DNA from: RUG369 sp050949645
GTDB lineage: Bacteria; Planctomycetota; Planctomycetia; Pirellulales; Thermoguttaceae
Length of the DNA: 64,000 bases
Direction: 5' to 3'
Assembly: GCA_050949645.1 (NCBI GenBank)
Contig: JBMNGC010000001.1
Coordinates: forward strand, 2,356,001 to 2,420,000
Both the position numbers and the translations under genes were made by a program. Under the pieces are notes generated by a model, which had not been told where the DNA came from, did no database searches, and was given only the letters and a program-made list of their open reading frames with translations. Within the stretch, counting starts at the first letter, position 1. Every line of letters starts with the position of its first letter. This document shows, piece by piece, positions 9,954 to 18,283 of this stretch.

Positions 9954-11564
9954 ATGACAAGGAAGTCAAATCAAATGAGCTCGAAGGACGAACGCGCCCT
10001 TCAAAAGGCGCCGAACGCCTCGAAGAGCGTCCATGAAAGCGAACTCGAATCGAATTTCGCCGCTATCACGCGCAACGTTCGAATTTCAACGCTCAGCGTC
10101 GCGACCGTCGGAATGCTCTTCTGCGCTCTCTTTTGGCCTGCCGTCCTCGACTTTCGCGCTAAAATTGCACGCGACCATCGCCCCGTCGACGTTAACGCGG
10201 AGAAAACTCAAGCGCCGGCCGAGATCGCGCGTCCTATAGAGAATGAAGTGGAAGAAGATTGGCGCGCTCAACTCGACGCGCTCTATCCTCGTGAAACCTT
10301 TGAGCTCGAAGAGTCTGATTACGAACCGCCTCTCGCTCTCGGCGACGACGACCCCGTCGCTCGCGCCGCGCGCTTTAACGGTTTCTCCCCTGAACCCGTG
10401 ACGTACGAAAACGACCCGTTTTTTACCCACGCCGAAAATGACGACGAGCCTCTTCCTGAAGCGCCGCGCACATCGCGTTCCGCACGCGCTGCGCAAATAG
10501 ATCTCTTCGACGAACCGCTCGCGCCTCCTGAACACGTCGACGTTTTTGCGTACGAGGAGGAGAGCGATCTGCTCGCCGACCTTCCTCCGGTCGATCCCGA
10601 CGATCCGCTCGGGCTCGATTCCGCGTTTCCAGAGACGTCCTCTTCGTCTGATCCTTTCTATGAAACGTCCGAGACGTTGAGCGCCGACGAGTTCGAGTTT
10701 GATCCGCTTCCTGTCGCTCCGGGCCTCCCTCCGCGCATCGCTTCCACAAGCTACGATTCTTTCGCTGAGAACGACGACGCTGACCTTGCCGCCTCGCCGC
10801 CCGTTGAAAATCAATCCGTCGACTACTCGGCGCACGCTGAAAGCCCGTCTATCATCGACGATTCAATCGCGCAAACGACGATGGAGGCGTCGCCCGCCAT
10901 CTTTGACGATGCGCCTGATCCCATCGCGGCGATCACGGGCGATCTTGGTTTCCCAATCGCCGCGCCTGACCCGGTACTCGATACCGACGCCGAACTCTTC
11001 GTCGAGGACTTACCTGCCGCGCAGGAACCGCTACCGTCAGTCTCCGACGCGCCCAACTTTGACGATTCGCAGAGCCTCGCCGCGGAGCCGGTTGCCGTCC
11101 CCGAAACGAGTTCGGACGCGTCTCCGGAACACGATCGTAGGATCGACTTGAAGACGTACGAACTCGAAGGTCTCCTCGCGCCGAGTTATTTCTCGCGCGC
11201 TGTCGGACTCTTTGGCGGTCAGAGCGCGTTTTCTGCGCTCTATTTTGCTCGCGCCACTCGGCTTGTCGCCGATCGCAAATCATGGTCTCCCGGTTCATGG
11301 TCGCGAGTAGCGAACTTTGACGTCGCTGACGACGCTGGCGTCGCGCAGGCGTCCGGTACTTCCCTCGAGGCCGCTCCCGCGTCCCCCCCAAGTACGGAGG
11401 TTCCCGAACCGACGCTCGACGAAGAAGAGTCCGCCGACGCGATTCGCTCGAAGTACCCAACCCTTGTGGGTTATGTTGAACGCCAAACGGTTCAGGCGCC
11501 GTCTCCTCTGGAGTCCACGCCGATAGATAGCGACGCGACGAGCGACGACGCTCAAAGTTATTAA
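9954..11564 (+). CDS. Acidic single-pass membrane protein of unknown function
   Basis: 536 aa, no family recognised. One hydrophobic segment (about 43-66), preceded by a charged 42-residue N-terminus, suggests a signal anchor with the bulk outside the cytoplasm. Residues about 75-390 are low-complexity and very rich in Asp, Glu, Pro, Ser and Ala, typical of disordered linkers. The C-terminal third (about 395-470) is less biased, with YELEGLLAPSYFSRAVGLFG and SALYFARATRLVADRK, and may be a small folded part. AAGGA stands upstream of the ATG. It lies between the TPR lipoprotein and scpB with short gaps, so it is probably in the same operon. Confidence 0.75.
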   Translation: MTRKSNQMSSKDERALQKAPNASKSVHESELESNFAAITRNVRISTLSVATVGMLFCALFWPAVLDFRAKIARDHRPVDVNAEKTQAPAEIARPIENEVEEDWRAQLDALYPRETFELEESDYEPPLALGDDDPVARAARFNGFSPEPVTYENDPFFTHAENDDEPLPEAPRTSRSARAAQIDLFDEPLAPPEHVDVFAYEEESDLLADLPPVDPDDPLGLDSAFPETSSSSDPFYETSETLSADEFEFDPLPVAPGLPPRIASTSYDSFAENDDADLAASPPVENQSVDYSAHAESPSIIDDSIAQTTMEASPAIFDDAPDPIAAITGDLGFPIAAPDPVLDTDAELFVEDLPAAQEPLPSVSDAPNFDDSQSLAAEPVAVPETSSDASPEHDRRIDLKTYELEGLLAPSYFSRAVGLFGGQSAFSALYFARATRLVADRKSWSPGSWSRVANFDVADDAGVAQASGTSLEAAPASPPSTEVPEPTLDEEESADAIRSKYPTLVGYVERQTVQAPSPLESTPIDSDATSDDAQSY

Positions 11565-11584
11565 CGTACGGAAATAGTCAGCGC

Positions 11585-12208
11585 ATGTCGAGTGATAAAA
11601 ACGCAAAGTCGCCGGACCAGACGTCGGATCTCGCGAGGGTCGAGGCGGTCCTTTTTCTCATGAAGGAGCCCTGTCCGAGTCGTCGACTTGCTCAGCTTGC
11701 GAAGCTTGAAAACGGTTCGCGCGCTCGAGCGCTTGTCGCGAAGCTTAACGAACGCTATAAACGCGACGGCTCCGCGTTCTGCGCTACCGAGGTCGCCGGC
11801 GGCTTTCAGCTCAGAACGCTGCCGGAATTTGCCCCGTGGCTCTTCCGTTTGCAGGAAGCGCCTATCGAAGCGCGGCTCACCCCATCCGCTATGGAGACGC
11901 TCACAATCGTCGCGTACGAACAACCTGCGCTCCGAGCGACGGTCGAACGCGTCCGAGGCGTCCACTGCGGCGAAGCGCTCCGCCAGCTCCTTGAGCAGAA
12001 CCTCATCAGGATCGTCGGACGCTCCGAAGAACTGGGACGTCCGTTCCTCTACGGCACAACCAAGCGTTTTTTGCAAATGTTCGGGCTCATGCGCATCAAA
12101 GATCTGCCGGAACGCCAATATGGCTGGGCGACCAAAGAGGAAGCGGAGCAGATCGTCGACGAAATCGTCGAGTCTGATAAGGAAAAGAGCGCGATTGAGC
12201 GTCGCTGA
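11585..12208 (+). CDS. scpB: Segregation and condensation protein B
   Basis: Winged-helix (kite) subunit that binds the ScpA kleisin and SMC to form the condensin-like complex for chromosome compaction and segregation. 207 aa, the typical length. Diagnostic segments are VEAVLFLMKEPCPSRRLAQL, GGFQLRTLPEFAPWL, the core LTPSAMETLTIVAYEQPALRATVERVRGV, and GRPFLYGTTKRFLQMFGL. It starts 20 bp after the acidic membrane gene. Its partner scpA is not adjacent here but about 39 kb away (50747-51520). Confidence 0.93.
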   Translation: MSSDKNAKSPDQTSDLARVEAVLFLMKEPCPSRRLAQLAKLENGSRARALVAKLNERYKRDGSAFCATEVAGGFQLRTLPEFAPWLFRLQEAPIEARLTPSAMETLTIVAYEQPALRATVERVRGVHCGEALRQLLEQNLIRIVGRSEELGRPFLYGTTKRFLQMFGLMRIKDLPERQYGWATKEEAEQIVDEIVESDKEKSAIERR

Positions 12209-12220
12209 CGCCATGATCTC

Positions 12221-12259
12221 AAAAAAAAACGAGCGCGTCCTTCCAGGGACGCGCTCGTT
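12221..12259 (-). terminator. Rho-independent terminator, mainly for the leftward sugar isomerase gene
   Basis: A 13 bp perfect stem (12228-12240 paired with 12247-12259) with a 6 nt loop. Read on the minus strand it is followed by a run of T (A-run at 12221-12229). It lies between the convergent scpB and isomerase-like genes and could also slow rightward transcription. Confidence 0.85.
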
Positions 12260-12289
12260 CTCTATAGACTCAAGAGTTTATGACTCCGA

Positions 12290-13153
12290 TCACACCTTGC
12301 CGAGCTTCTTGAGGTTCTCATAGCATTCGGCGCAGGCTTCCATAAGGTTGGAGTTCGGACGGCAATTCTCCTGTTCGACGATGTACCATTCGACTCCACC
12401 CTTCGTTTCGGCGATATCGAACATACGCTTCCAGTCGACGACGTCGCCGGGGCCGGCAACCACGGCGCCGCTTTTGCCCTTCTCGTTTTGCGCTTTAACA
12501 TGCATAAGCTTGCCGCGGCCCGGAAGCTTCGCAACGAGGTCGTAAGGATCGGCGCCGCCGTCCAAGCAGTTTCCGACGTCCATCTGCGCGATGACGTTAT
12601 CGCGCGTACGCGAGAAGAAGAGCTCCCACGCGGTCTTGCCATTAACGTCGGTGAAGTCGTTAAAGTGCGCGTGGAATCCAATCTCGAATCCCTGTTTCGC
12701 AGCTTTATAGGCGATCTCGTTGAAGAGATACGCGGTCATCTGGTTGCCGGCGTCGGTCGCGCAGGAGGCGGAGAGGCCGCCAGCGACGATCAAACGATTA
12801 TTGCCAAGCGTTCGCTCGTATTCCGCGGTCGCGTCAAAGACGCCTTCGAGGAGCTGCGGCACGCCGAGATGCGTGCTGACAGCGACAAGCTCCGCTTCGT
12901 CAAGCCATTTGCGGACATCTTTCGCGTCGTTTCCGTAATATCCGGCAAACTCGACGCCCTTATATCCCATCTTCGCGATTTCCTTGAGCGTTCCACGCAA
13001 ATCCTTGGAGGCGTACTCTCGAAGCGAATAAACCTGAAGCGCGAAGGGAATCTTCTTCGTTTCGGCGGCGCTCGCTACCATCGCTCCGGACGCGCTAAGC
13101 GCGCAACCGGCCGCCGCCAATAACCCTGTCTTCATGAAAGAACGTCTGTCCAT
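12290..13153 (-). CDS. Tat-exported sugar phosphate isomerase/epimerase-like TIM-barrel protein
   Basis: 287 aa xylose isomerase-like TIM-barrel protein. The N-terminus DRRSFMKTGLLAAAGCA is a twin-arginine signal (RRSFMK), so export as a folded protein is expected. The barrel follows: FALQVYSLREYASKDL, EIAKMGYKGVEFAGYYG, GFHAHFNDF, QMDVGNC and VEWYIVEQEN carry the His/Asp/Glu residues that normally bind divalent metal in this superfamily. Substrate unknown; such secreted proteins are common in Planctomycetota and often linked to keto-sugar metabolism. AAGGAG precedes the ATG. It starts 28 bp after the kinase gene on the same strand, so they may be co-transcribed. Confidence 0.88.
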   Translation of the reverse strand: MDRRSFMKTGLLAAAGCALSASGAMVASAAETKKIPFALQVYSLREYASKDLRGTLKEIAKMGYKGVEFAGYYGNDAKDVRKWLDEAELVAVSTHLGVPQLLEGVFDATAEYERTLGNNRLIVAGGLSASCATDAGNQMTAYLFNEIAYKAAKQGFEIGFHAHFNDFTDVNGKTAWELFFSRTRDNVIAQMDVGNCLDGGADPYDLVAKLPGRGKLMHVKAQNEKGKSGAVVAGPGDVVDWKRMFDIAETKGGVEWYIVEQENCRPNSNLMEACAECYENLKKLGKV

Positions 13154-13181
13154 AACGTAACTCCTTACATTTTATTAGTTA

Positions 13182-14993
13182 TCAGTCGTGGTCCACGCCC
13201 GGATCAAGGTAATCGCTGTCGACGTCGGGGTCCACGAACCCCTCGCCGCCCTCGTCAGAACCGGGTTCCGACCCTTCTTTACGAACGCGTGTCTCTTCTA
13301 ATTTCCCTGGATCTGCCTTTTGATTGCGGAAATCGGAGAGTTTTTCCTTGCGGACATAGAAACGTTGGTAGGCGTCTTCGAGCGCGTCGTCGAAGGCTTC
13401 CATGGGGAGATCGTCGAGATCGTCTTCCACCGTGACGGCGCTGCGAGTCGCTGGCTTTTCACGCCTTTCAGGCGTTTCTGGCTTTTCTTGCTTTTCTTCC
13501 TTGGGCGCGACGGCCTTACGCTTGGCCTCCTCCTTGGCCGCCTCTTGGGCAACGAGCTTCTTGACGACCATAATAAGACGCCTCATCGTAATGGGCATAC
13601 CGACAGCGAGTCGTTTCTTGCCGCGTCTAGCAGACGCCGCCCATTTGACCTGTTTTTCGTCGAGAAGCAAGATGGCGGGTAAGTTCTTCGTCGAGTGCAG
13701 TTCGAGGAGCTTATTGAACGTCTTGACCGCCTCGGGCCCGAGCGACTGAGCGTTGAAAAGAGCGACGTCGACGCTGAACGCTTCGCCGTCGTCGAGCCGT
13801 TCTAGCGCGCGCTCACAGTTAGAGACGACAAGAGTGCGGAACCCGGCATTCGTGAAAGATTCCCGGAATGCGTCCTGGAGATTCGTGTTCGCCTCAACGA
13901 CCATAACGGCGGTCTGTTGCTCCTTCTTTGCGGGATCCTGGAGCGCGGCGGTCATGAGACGTTCTTCTTCCTCAAGGTCGACGCCAGATTCGAGCGTCTC
14001 CACAGCGGCGTCCAACGCGTCAAGCATGAAGCCCGGATCCTGATATCGCTCGGTGGGATCGAACTTCATCGCCCTGTCGACGACATAGGCGACGCAACGC
14101 GGAACGTACGGGGCCACTTCGCGGATCGGCCTGACATGACGAAATCGCCCTGCGTCAAGTCGCTTCGAACGATCCTTCGTCTCGCCGAGGGGCGCGATTC
14201 CCGTAAGCAACTGATAATACACCGAGCCAAGGAAATAGAGGTCGCTGCGTTTGTCGTCTCGTCCGACGCGCGTCGCGCGTTCCAACGCCGCGTATTCGAT
14301 CGCGCGCTGAGTCTTGAATCCTGAGATATCGTCGGTGAGGAGCCCGAAGTCCAAGAGCATCGCTTTACCCGACGTTGAAAGAAGAATGTTCGAGAGCTTC
14401 ATGTCGCGGTGCTGGTATCCGCGTTTGAGCGCGTAATCGAGCGCGCTGCACACGTCGTAGACGATTCGAGTCGCGCGTCTCGGTTCGAGGCGGCCGTTCC
14501 TCTGCGCGTTGAGCTCCTCGCGAAGCGTGCGGCCCTCAACGAATTCCATGACGATATAATAGTCGTACTCCGTCTGACCATATTCGTAGACCGCAGGGAT
14601 GTTCGGGTGGCGCATCTGCATGCCGAGCTCGCCCTCACGTTGGAATTCCGTAACCGCCGTCTCGTCGTCGCGGAAGCGCGCGCGGAGAACCTTGACCGCA
14701 ACAACCTGACCCGTGTCCTTGTTGACGCAACGGAAGACGCGCGCAAAAGAACCCGCGCCTGCTAGATATTGGATGCGATACGGTCCGTAGTAATACCCGG
14801 TCGTGTCGCCGTTCCCAAGCCGTTCGACTTGGTACTTGGTGACATAGCCGCGCTTTAGCAGTTCTCTAAGAAACTCTTCCGACGAAAAAACCCGCGCGCC
14901 AAATGAATTCTCGACGTCGCGAAGTTTGCCAAGGTCGAGTAAGTCAAGCGATAATATCAATTGGCTTAATTCGTCATACGAAAGCGACGCCAT
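13182..14993 (-). CDS. Serine/threonine protein kinase with C-terminal degenerate receiver domain
   Basis: 603 aa Hanks-type kinase. Kinase domain about 72-335: Gly-rich loop GAGSFARVF (79-87), VAVK lysine (K101), catalytic HRDMKLSN (D197, N202) and DFG (215-217), all intact, so it should be active. No transmembrane helix follows. Residues about 361-481 fold like a response-regulator receiver, with VMVVEAN and VDVALFNAQ, but the phosphoacceptor Asp is Asn (N414), the acidic pair after the first strand is E-A-N, and the conserved Lys before Pro is Met (GMPITM, M466). The C-terminus (about 485-603) is charged and low-complexity, ending Asp-rich. The N-terminal 70 residues are a short helical module. 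AGGAG precedes the ATG. Substrates are unknown. Confidence 0.92.
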   Translation of the reverse strand: MASLSYDELSQLILSLDLLDLGKLRDVENSFGARVFSSEEFLRELLKRGYVTKYQVERLGNGDTTGYYYGPYRIQYLAGAGSFARVFRCVNKDTGQVVAVKVLRARFRDDETAVTEFQREGELGMQMRHPNIPAVYEYGQTEYDYYIVMEFVEGRTLREELNAQRNGRLEPRRATRIVYDVCSALDYALKRGYQHRDMKLSNILLSTSGKAMLLDFGLLTDDISGFKTQRAIEYAALERATRVGRDDKRSDLYFLGSVYYQLLTGIAPLGETKDRSKRLDAGRFRHVRPIREVAPYVPRCVAYVVDRAMKFDPTERYQDPGFMLDALDAAVETLESGVDLEEEERLMTAALQDPAKKEQQTAVMVVEANTNLQDAFRESFTNAGFRTLVVSNCERALERLDDGEAFSVDVALFNAQSLGPEAVKTFNKLLELHSTKNLPAILLLDEKQVKWAASARRGKKRLAVGMPITMRRLIMVVKKLVAQEAAKEEAKRKAVAPKEEKQEKPETPERREKPATRSAVTVEDDLDDLPMEAFDDALEDAYQRFYVRKEKLSDFRNQKADPGKLEETRVRKEGSEPGSDEGGEGFVDPDVDSDYLDPGVDHD

Positions 14994-15139
14994 GGCAAAC
15001 TACTCCTGCTGCGTTAATCGTCGGAAAGCGACCTGCGCTCGTCGCAAGTCTCCACTATACTCTCAAGAGAGGCAGCCGCTCTACGAACCCTCGTTACACG
15101 ACCTACGATGGTCCGCTTGTCTCACGACTACCTCACTAC

Positions 15140-15168
15140 ATTATACACACTTAAAAACCAAAAGTCAT
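15140..15168 (-). promoter_or_regulatory. sigma70-type promoter for the kinase gene
   Basis: On the minus strand, ATGACT (complement of 15163-15168), 17 bp, then a perfect TATAAT (complement of 15140-15145), about 145 bp upstream of the kinase start codon. The -35 box matches consensus at four of six positions. Confidence 0.45.
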
Positions 15169-15263
15169 CAGTTCGAGGCAAAGGTTCCGTGGTCTTTTTA
15201 GAAAAACTGCGCGACGTCGTTAAAATCGTCAAGCGGCAATTAAACGACGGCGCACACTACCTG

Positions 15264-15292
15264 TTGAAATTTCACTCAGACGATTATATAAT
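15264..15292 (+). promoter_or_regulatory. sigma70-type promoter for the repeat lipoprotein gene
   Basis: TTGAAA (15264-15269), 17 bp, TATAAT (15287-15292). This is near consensus and lies about 90 bp upstream of the first start codon of the repeat lipoprotein. Confidence 0.6.
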
Positions 15293-15384
15293 CATTTGCC
15301 GGCCGGAAGCTCGAAACTCATGAGATATTCCGTCGTTGTCGTCAGAACACTTGTTTTGCCGTCAGTCATTCCGATCGCGAGTCC

Positions 15385-16260
15385 ATGAAGCGTTTTATAT
15401 TACCAGATTTGCTCATGTCAAAAGTTAATTTGTTTTCGCATCTTGCTTTCGCAGTTCTTATGCTCGCGGCGTTCGCCTCCATCGGTTGCAAAGAACAGCC
15501 CGAGCTTGATTTTTCAGAATACGGTGAGACGATCTCGACCGTGCCTATTATAGAAGACCTGCCACGCGCCTACCCCATCGTGCAGATCGTCGAAGAGGAG
15601 TACTGCAAAGTCAGGCGCGACATAGAAGACTCTACCGAAAAAAAGCTCTACGAATCGCAGGGTCGAACTGAAGAATACTCCATTCTTGAGGCCGAGCGCG
15701 CGCGTGTCCAGCGTGAAAAAGATCTAGAAGAGAAGGCGATCCGCGACCAGATGCTCCGTGAACTGGAAGAAGCTCGCAAGCGCGAAGAAGCCCAAGCAGC
15801 CGCCGAAGAAACCCCGGCTATCGAAGAGTCCGCTCCCGAGGTGACTGAGGAAACGACCGAGGTCGAAGAGTCCGCTCCCGAGGTGACTGAGGAAACTGCC
15901 GAAGTCGAAGAATCTACGCCTGAAGAGACTGAGGAAACTGCCGAAGTCGAAGAATCTGCGTCTGAAGAGACTGAGGAAACTGCCGAAGTCGAAGAATCTA
16001 CGCCTGAAGAGACTGAGGAAACTGCTGAAGCCGAAGAATCTACGCCTGAAGAGGCTGAGGAAACTGCCGAGGTCGAAGAATCTGCGCCTGAAGAGACCGA
16101 GGAAACTGCTGAAGCCGAAGAATCTGCGCCTGAGGAGACTGAGGAAACCGTAGAACTCGAAGAGTCGGCTCCTGAGGAGACTGAAGAATCTACAGAAGCC
16201 GAAGAGCCTGCGTCTGAAACGACCGAGGAAATCCCTGTCGCCGAAGAACCCGAACCCTGA
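15385..16260 (+). CDS. Lipoprotein with Glu-rich 14-residue tandem repeats
   Basis: Predicted lipoprotein of unknown function. The signal segment has a lipobox-like ASIGC (Cys 35 from this start). Then comes a short unique region with a charged, probably coiled-coil helix (RARVQREKDLEEKAIRDQMLRELEEARKREE). The rest is ten tandem 14-residue units of the type EESAPEETEETAEV up to a short EEPEP end. The strongly negative tail is likely extended and disordered, possibly a spacer from the membrane. An internal ATG at 15415 gives a more compact signal peptide and may be the true start. Neither start has a clear ribosome binding site. An LRR lipoprotein gene follows after 50 bp. Confidence 0.78.
   Translation: MKRFILPDLLMSKVNLFSHLAFAVLMLAAFASIGCKEQPELDFSEYGETISTVPIIEDLPRAYPIVQIVEEEYCKVRRDIEDSTEKKLYESQGRTEEYSILEAERARVQREKDLEEKAIRDQMLRELEEARKREEAQAAAEETPAIEESAPEVTEETTEVEESAPEVTEETAEVEESTPEETEETAEVEESASEETEETAEVEESTPEETEETAEAEESTPEEAEETAEVEESAPEETEETAEAEESAPEETEETVELEESAPEETEESTEAEEPASETTEEIPVAEEPEP
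15823..16242 (+). repeat. Tandem 42 bp repeat, ten units, in frame
   Basis: Ten consecutive in-frame 42 bp units, each coding a 14-residue Glu/Thr/Ser/Pro motif beginning Glu-Glu. The inner units are most alike at the DNA level and the first and last are more diverged, as expected if copy number changes by slippage or unequal recombination in the middle. Confidence 0.9.
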
Positions 16261-16310
16261 CGAGTTTTCGCGCATTTGGGATACCGCAATATCCAAGTCG
16301 GAGAATAACA

Positions 16311-17264
16311 ATGTCGGCATTCTCTCGTTTTTTCCAATCATTTGGCGCGCGCGCGTCTGGTTTATGCTTGATTGCCGCTGCGCTCTGTCTGACGACCTCA
16401 TGTAATCGTTCCAGTTCGATAGTCGTCATTGAGGATCAGACGCAAAGTGAATACGCGACCGAAACGGTCGAGCAGCAGTTCAACGTTCCCCTTGACGTCG
16501 CCGCGCAACAAGTCGCGCGCCGGCCCGTCTTCGACGACAAGGGCGTTTCCGTCGACCTCTCTGACTGCGGCGCTTTTGACGGATTTACCGACGAAGAGCT
16601 CGCTCGCCTTCCCAAAATCAAAGTCGTTCGCGGCGCCGGTCCGATCTCCGTCGAAACGCTTCTCGCCTTTACGGGCCGTAACGAACTCGTCGAGTTCCTC
16701 TGGATTGACGCGCAGCTTCCTGACAGCGCCGACGCCAGAAGCGCCTTCAAAACGCTCGCCGGCGCTCCGAAACTCAAGAAAATGAGGCTCGCCGGCCTGA
16801 AACTCGAAGACGGAAGTTTCCCGGACTACGTTCTGCCCGCGCTCGCCTCGACTCCAAATCTCGTCGAGCTCGATATCAGCGGATCAGCCGTTAACGCCGA
16901 CGCGCTTGCCGCCGTCGATTACAACGCTGGGTTTCTCAAGCTTACGAAACTCAACCTCTATCAAACGCAATCCGGCGATAACCTCCTCAAGGCGATAGCG
17001 CCCCTCGCCGACCGACTGACGTCCCTCAATCTTGACGATACTCAACTTTCGCCGGAATCCGCGCCAGCGCTCGAAGAGTTCTCAAACCTGACCTTCCTGC
17101 ACGCGGGTCGCTCAACGCTTGACGATCAGTGCGTCGAGTCGCTTGCCAAACTTACAAAACTCGAAGAAATTCACGTGACGCGAACGAATATGACGGAGTC
17201 GGGCGCCGACAAACTGCGCGCCGCGCTCCCAAATTGCAACGTCGTGTCGCAACCGGAAAACTAA
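16311..17264 (+). CDS. Leucine-rich-repeat lipoprotein
   Basis: 317 aa. The signal peptide ends in the lipobox LTTSC (C31), so it is an envelope lipoprotein. From about residue 85 onward there are leucine-rich repeats, for example LKKMRLAGLKLEDGSF, NLVELDISGSAVNADAL, LTKLNLYQTQSGDNLL, LTSLNLDDTQLSPESA and LEEIHVTRTNMTESGADKL. The segments are of the bacterial LRR type common in Planctomycetota and probably form a protein-binding solenoid; the partner is unknown. GGAG stands about 8 bp before the ATG. It lies between the Glu-repeat lipoprotein and the DUF1080 protein, all on the plus strand. Confidence 0.87.
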   Translation: MSAFSRFFQSFGARASGLCLIAAALCLTTSCNRSSSIVVIEDQTQSEYATETVEQQFNVPLDVAAQQVARRPVFDDKGVSVDLSDCGAFDGFTDEELARLPKIKVVRGAGPISVETLLAFTGRNELVEFLWIDAQLPDSADARSAFKTLAGAPKLKKMRLAGLKLEDGSFPDYVLPALASTPNLVELDISGSAVNADALAAVDYNAGFLKLTKLNLYQTQSGDNLLKAIAPLADRLTSLNLDDTQLSPESAPALEEFSNLTFLHAGRSTLDDQCVESLAKLTKLEEIHVTRTNMTESGADKLRAALPNCNVVSQPEN

Positions 17265-17364
17265 CGCTTCGATCTCTTGCGCCGTCCAGTCGTTCTGCGG
17301 CGCGATTGTCTCGCGCACAGCGCTGCGCCGCGCACACGAGGCTTTTATCCTGAAAGGAAACCAT

Positions 17365-18096
17365 ATGAAGAAAACATTTATTCGCTCCGCTCTAGCGCTC
17401 TTTGCGCTTGTTCTCTTCGCTCCTTGCCTGATGGCGCAGGACGACGGATTTGTATCGATCTTCAATGGAAAAGACTTGACCGGTTGGGCCGGCGACGAGC
17501 GCCTCTGGTCTGTTGAAGACGGGTGCATCACGGGCCTCTCCAACGATACAGACAAGAAGGTCACCCAGAATCAGGCGCTCTATTACACGGAAGACCTTGA
17601 TATCGGCGACTTCGAAATCAAATTCGATTACTGGATCGGCAAAGGTGGAAACTCCGGACTCTATTATCGCGGTTGGTTCCTCGAAACGCCCGAAGACTTC
17701 CGGATGGGCGGATACCAGGGCGACTTTGACGGCGCTGCGACCTACAGCGGAATCATGTACGGCGAGGAGATGCGCGGGATCCTCGCAAATCTCGGAACCG
17801 TCAGCCGCGTGACCCCCGAGGGTAAAATCGAAACGGTCGCTCGATTCGCAACTCCTGAAGAAATTCGAGAAAACGTAAAAATCGAAGACTGGAACCACTA
17901 TGAGATTTCCGCTCACGGGTACGTCTTTGTTCATAAGATCAACGGTAAAGTCACCAGCGTTTTCGTCGACGAAGACTCCGACGACGTTCGTCGCGCGAGC
18001 GGCGTGCTCGGCTGGCAGCTCCACGTTACTCCGGGCGGCATGAAAGTTCAGGTCAAGAATATCTATCTCAAGAAATTCCCGAAGCCTGAAAAGTAA
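17365..18096 (+). CDS. Secreted DUF1080 (3-keto-disaccharide hydrolase) family protein
   Basis: 243 aa with an N-terminal signal peptide ending near FAPCLMAQ. The mature part is a beta-sandwich of the DUF1080 / 3-keto-disaccharide hydrolase family: VSIFNGKDLTGWAG, DFEIKFDYWIGKGGNSGLYYRG, MGGYQGDFDG, WNHYEISAHGYVFVHKINGK and the end GGMKVQVKNIYLKKF. Relatives hydrolyse 3-keto sugars or bind glycans, so a role in extracytoplasmic carbohydrate breakdown is likely but not proven for this protein. AAAGGAA precedes the ATG. The transcript may end at the hairpin at 18167-18246. Confidence 0.92.
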   Translation: MKKTFIRSALALFALVLFAPCLMAQDDGFVSIFNGKDLTGWAGDERLWSVEDGCITGLSNDTDKKVTQNQALYYTEDLDIGDFEIKFDYWIGKGGNSGLYYRGWFLETPEDFRMGGYQGDFDGAATYSGIMYGEEMRGILANLGTVSRVTPEGKIETVARFATPEEIRENVKIEDWNHYEISAHGYVFVHKINGKVTSVFVDEDSDDVRRASGVLGWQLHVTPGGMKVQVKNIYLKKFPKPEK

Positions 18097-18166
18097 GAGG
18101 CTGAGGCTAGTAAATAGAGAAACGCCGATTAATATAGAACTCGGAATTTCATGAATGATAACCGAC

Positions 18167-18246
18167 GCGTTGCGACGCCGATGAAGCCGTTAAAGCTTGC
18201 AGAGCGCCAATCGCTGGCGCCAGCGCCGCCGTCGCAACGCTTTTTT
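18167..18246 (+). terminator. Structured terminator-like element between the DUF1080 gene and hemC
   Basis: An 11 bp perfect outer stem GCGTTGCGACG/CGTCGCAACGC (18167-18177 and 18230-18240) directly followed by TTTTTT. The unusually long loop (52 nt) holds further pairing such as GCGCCA/TGGCGC. The T-run suggests termination. The elaborate loop, 38 bp before hemC, leaves room for a structured leader RNA. Confidence 0.65.
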
Positions 18247-18283
18247 GATTTGTCGGCGAAAAGCCTTTGAAGCATAAGGATTG

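Larger units (their letters stand above)
14994..15384. other. Divergent intergenic region with two outward promoters
   Basis: This 391 bp region separates the kinase gene (minus) from the repeat lipoprotein gene (plus). It holds one sigma70-type promoter candidate for each direction (15140-15168 minus, 15264-15292 plus). No supported coding sequence was seen in it. Confidence 0.5.

Noticed and set aside
15108..15323. A 71-codon open frame in the kinase-lipoprotein intergenic region
   Set aside because: It covers the promoter pair at 15140-15168 and 15264-15292, and its product shows no recognisable feature.
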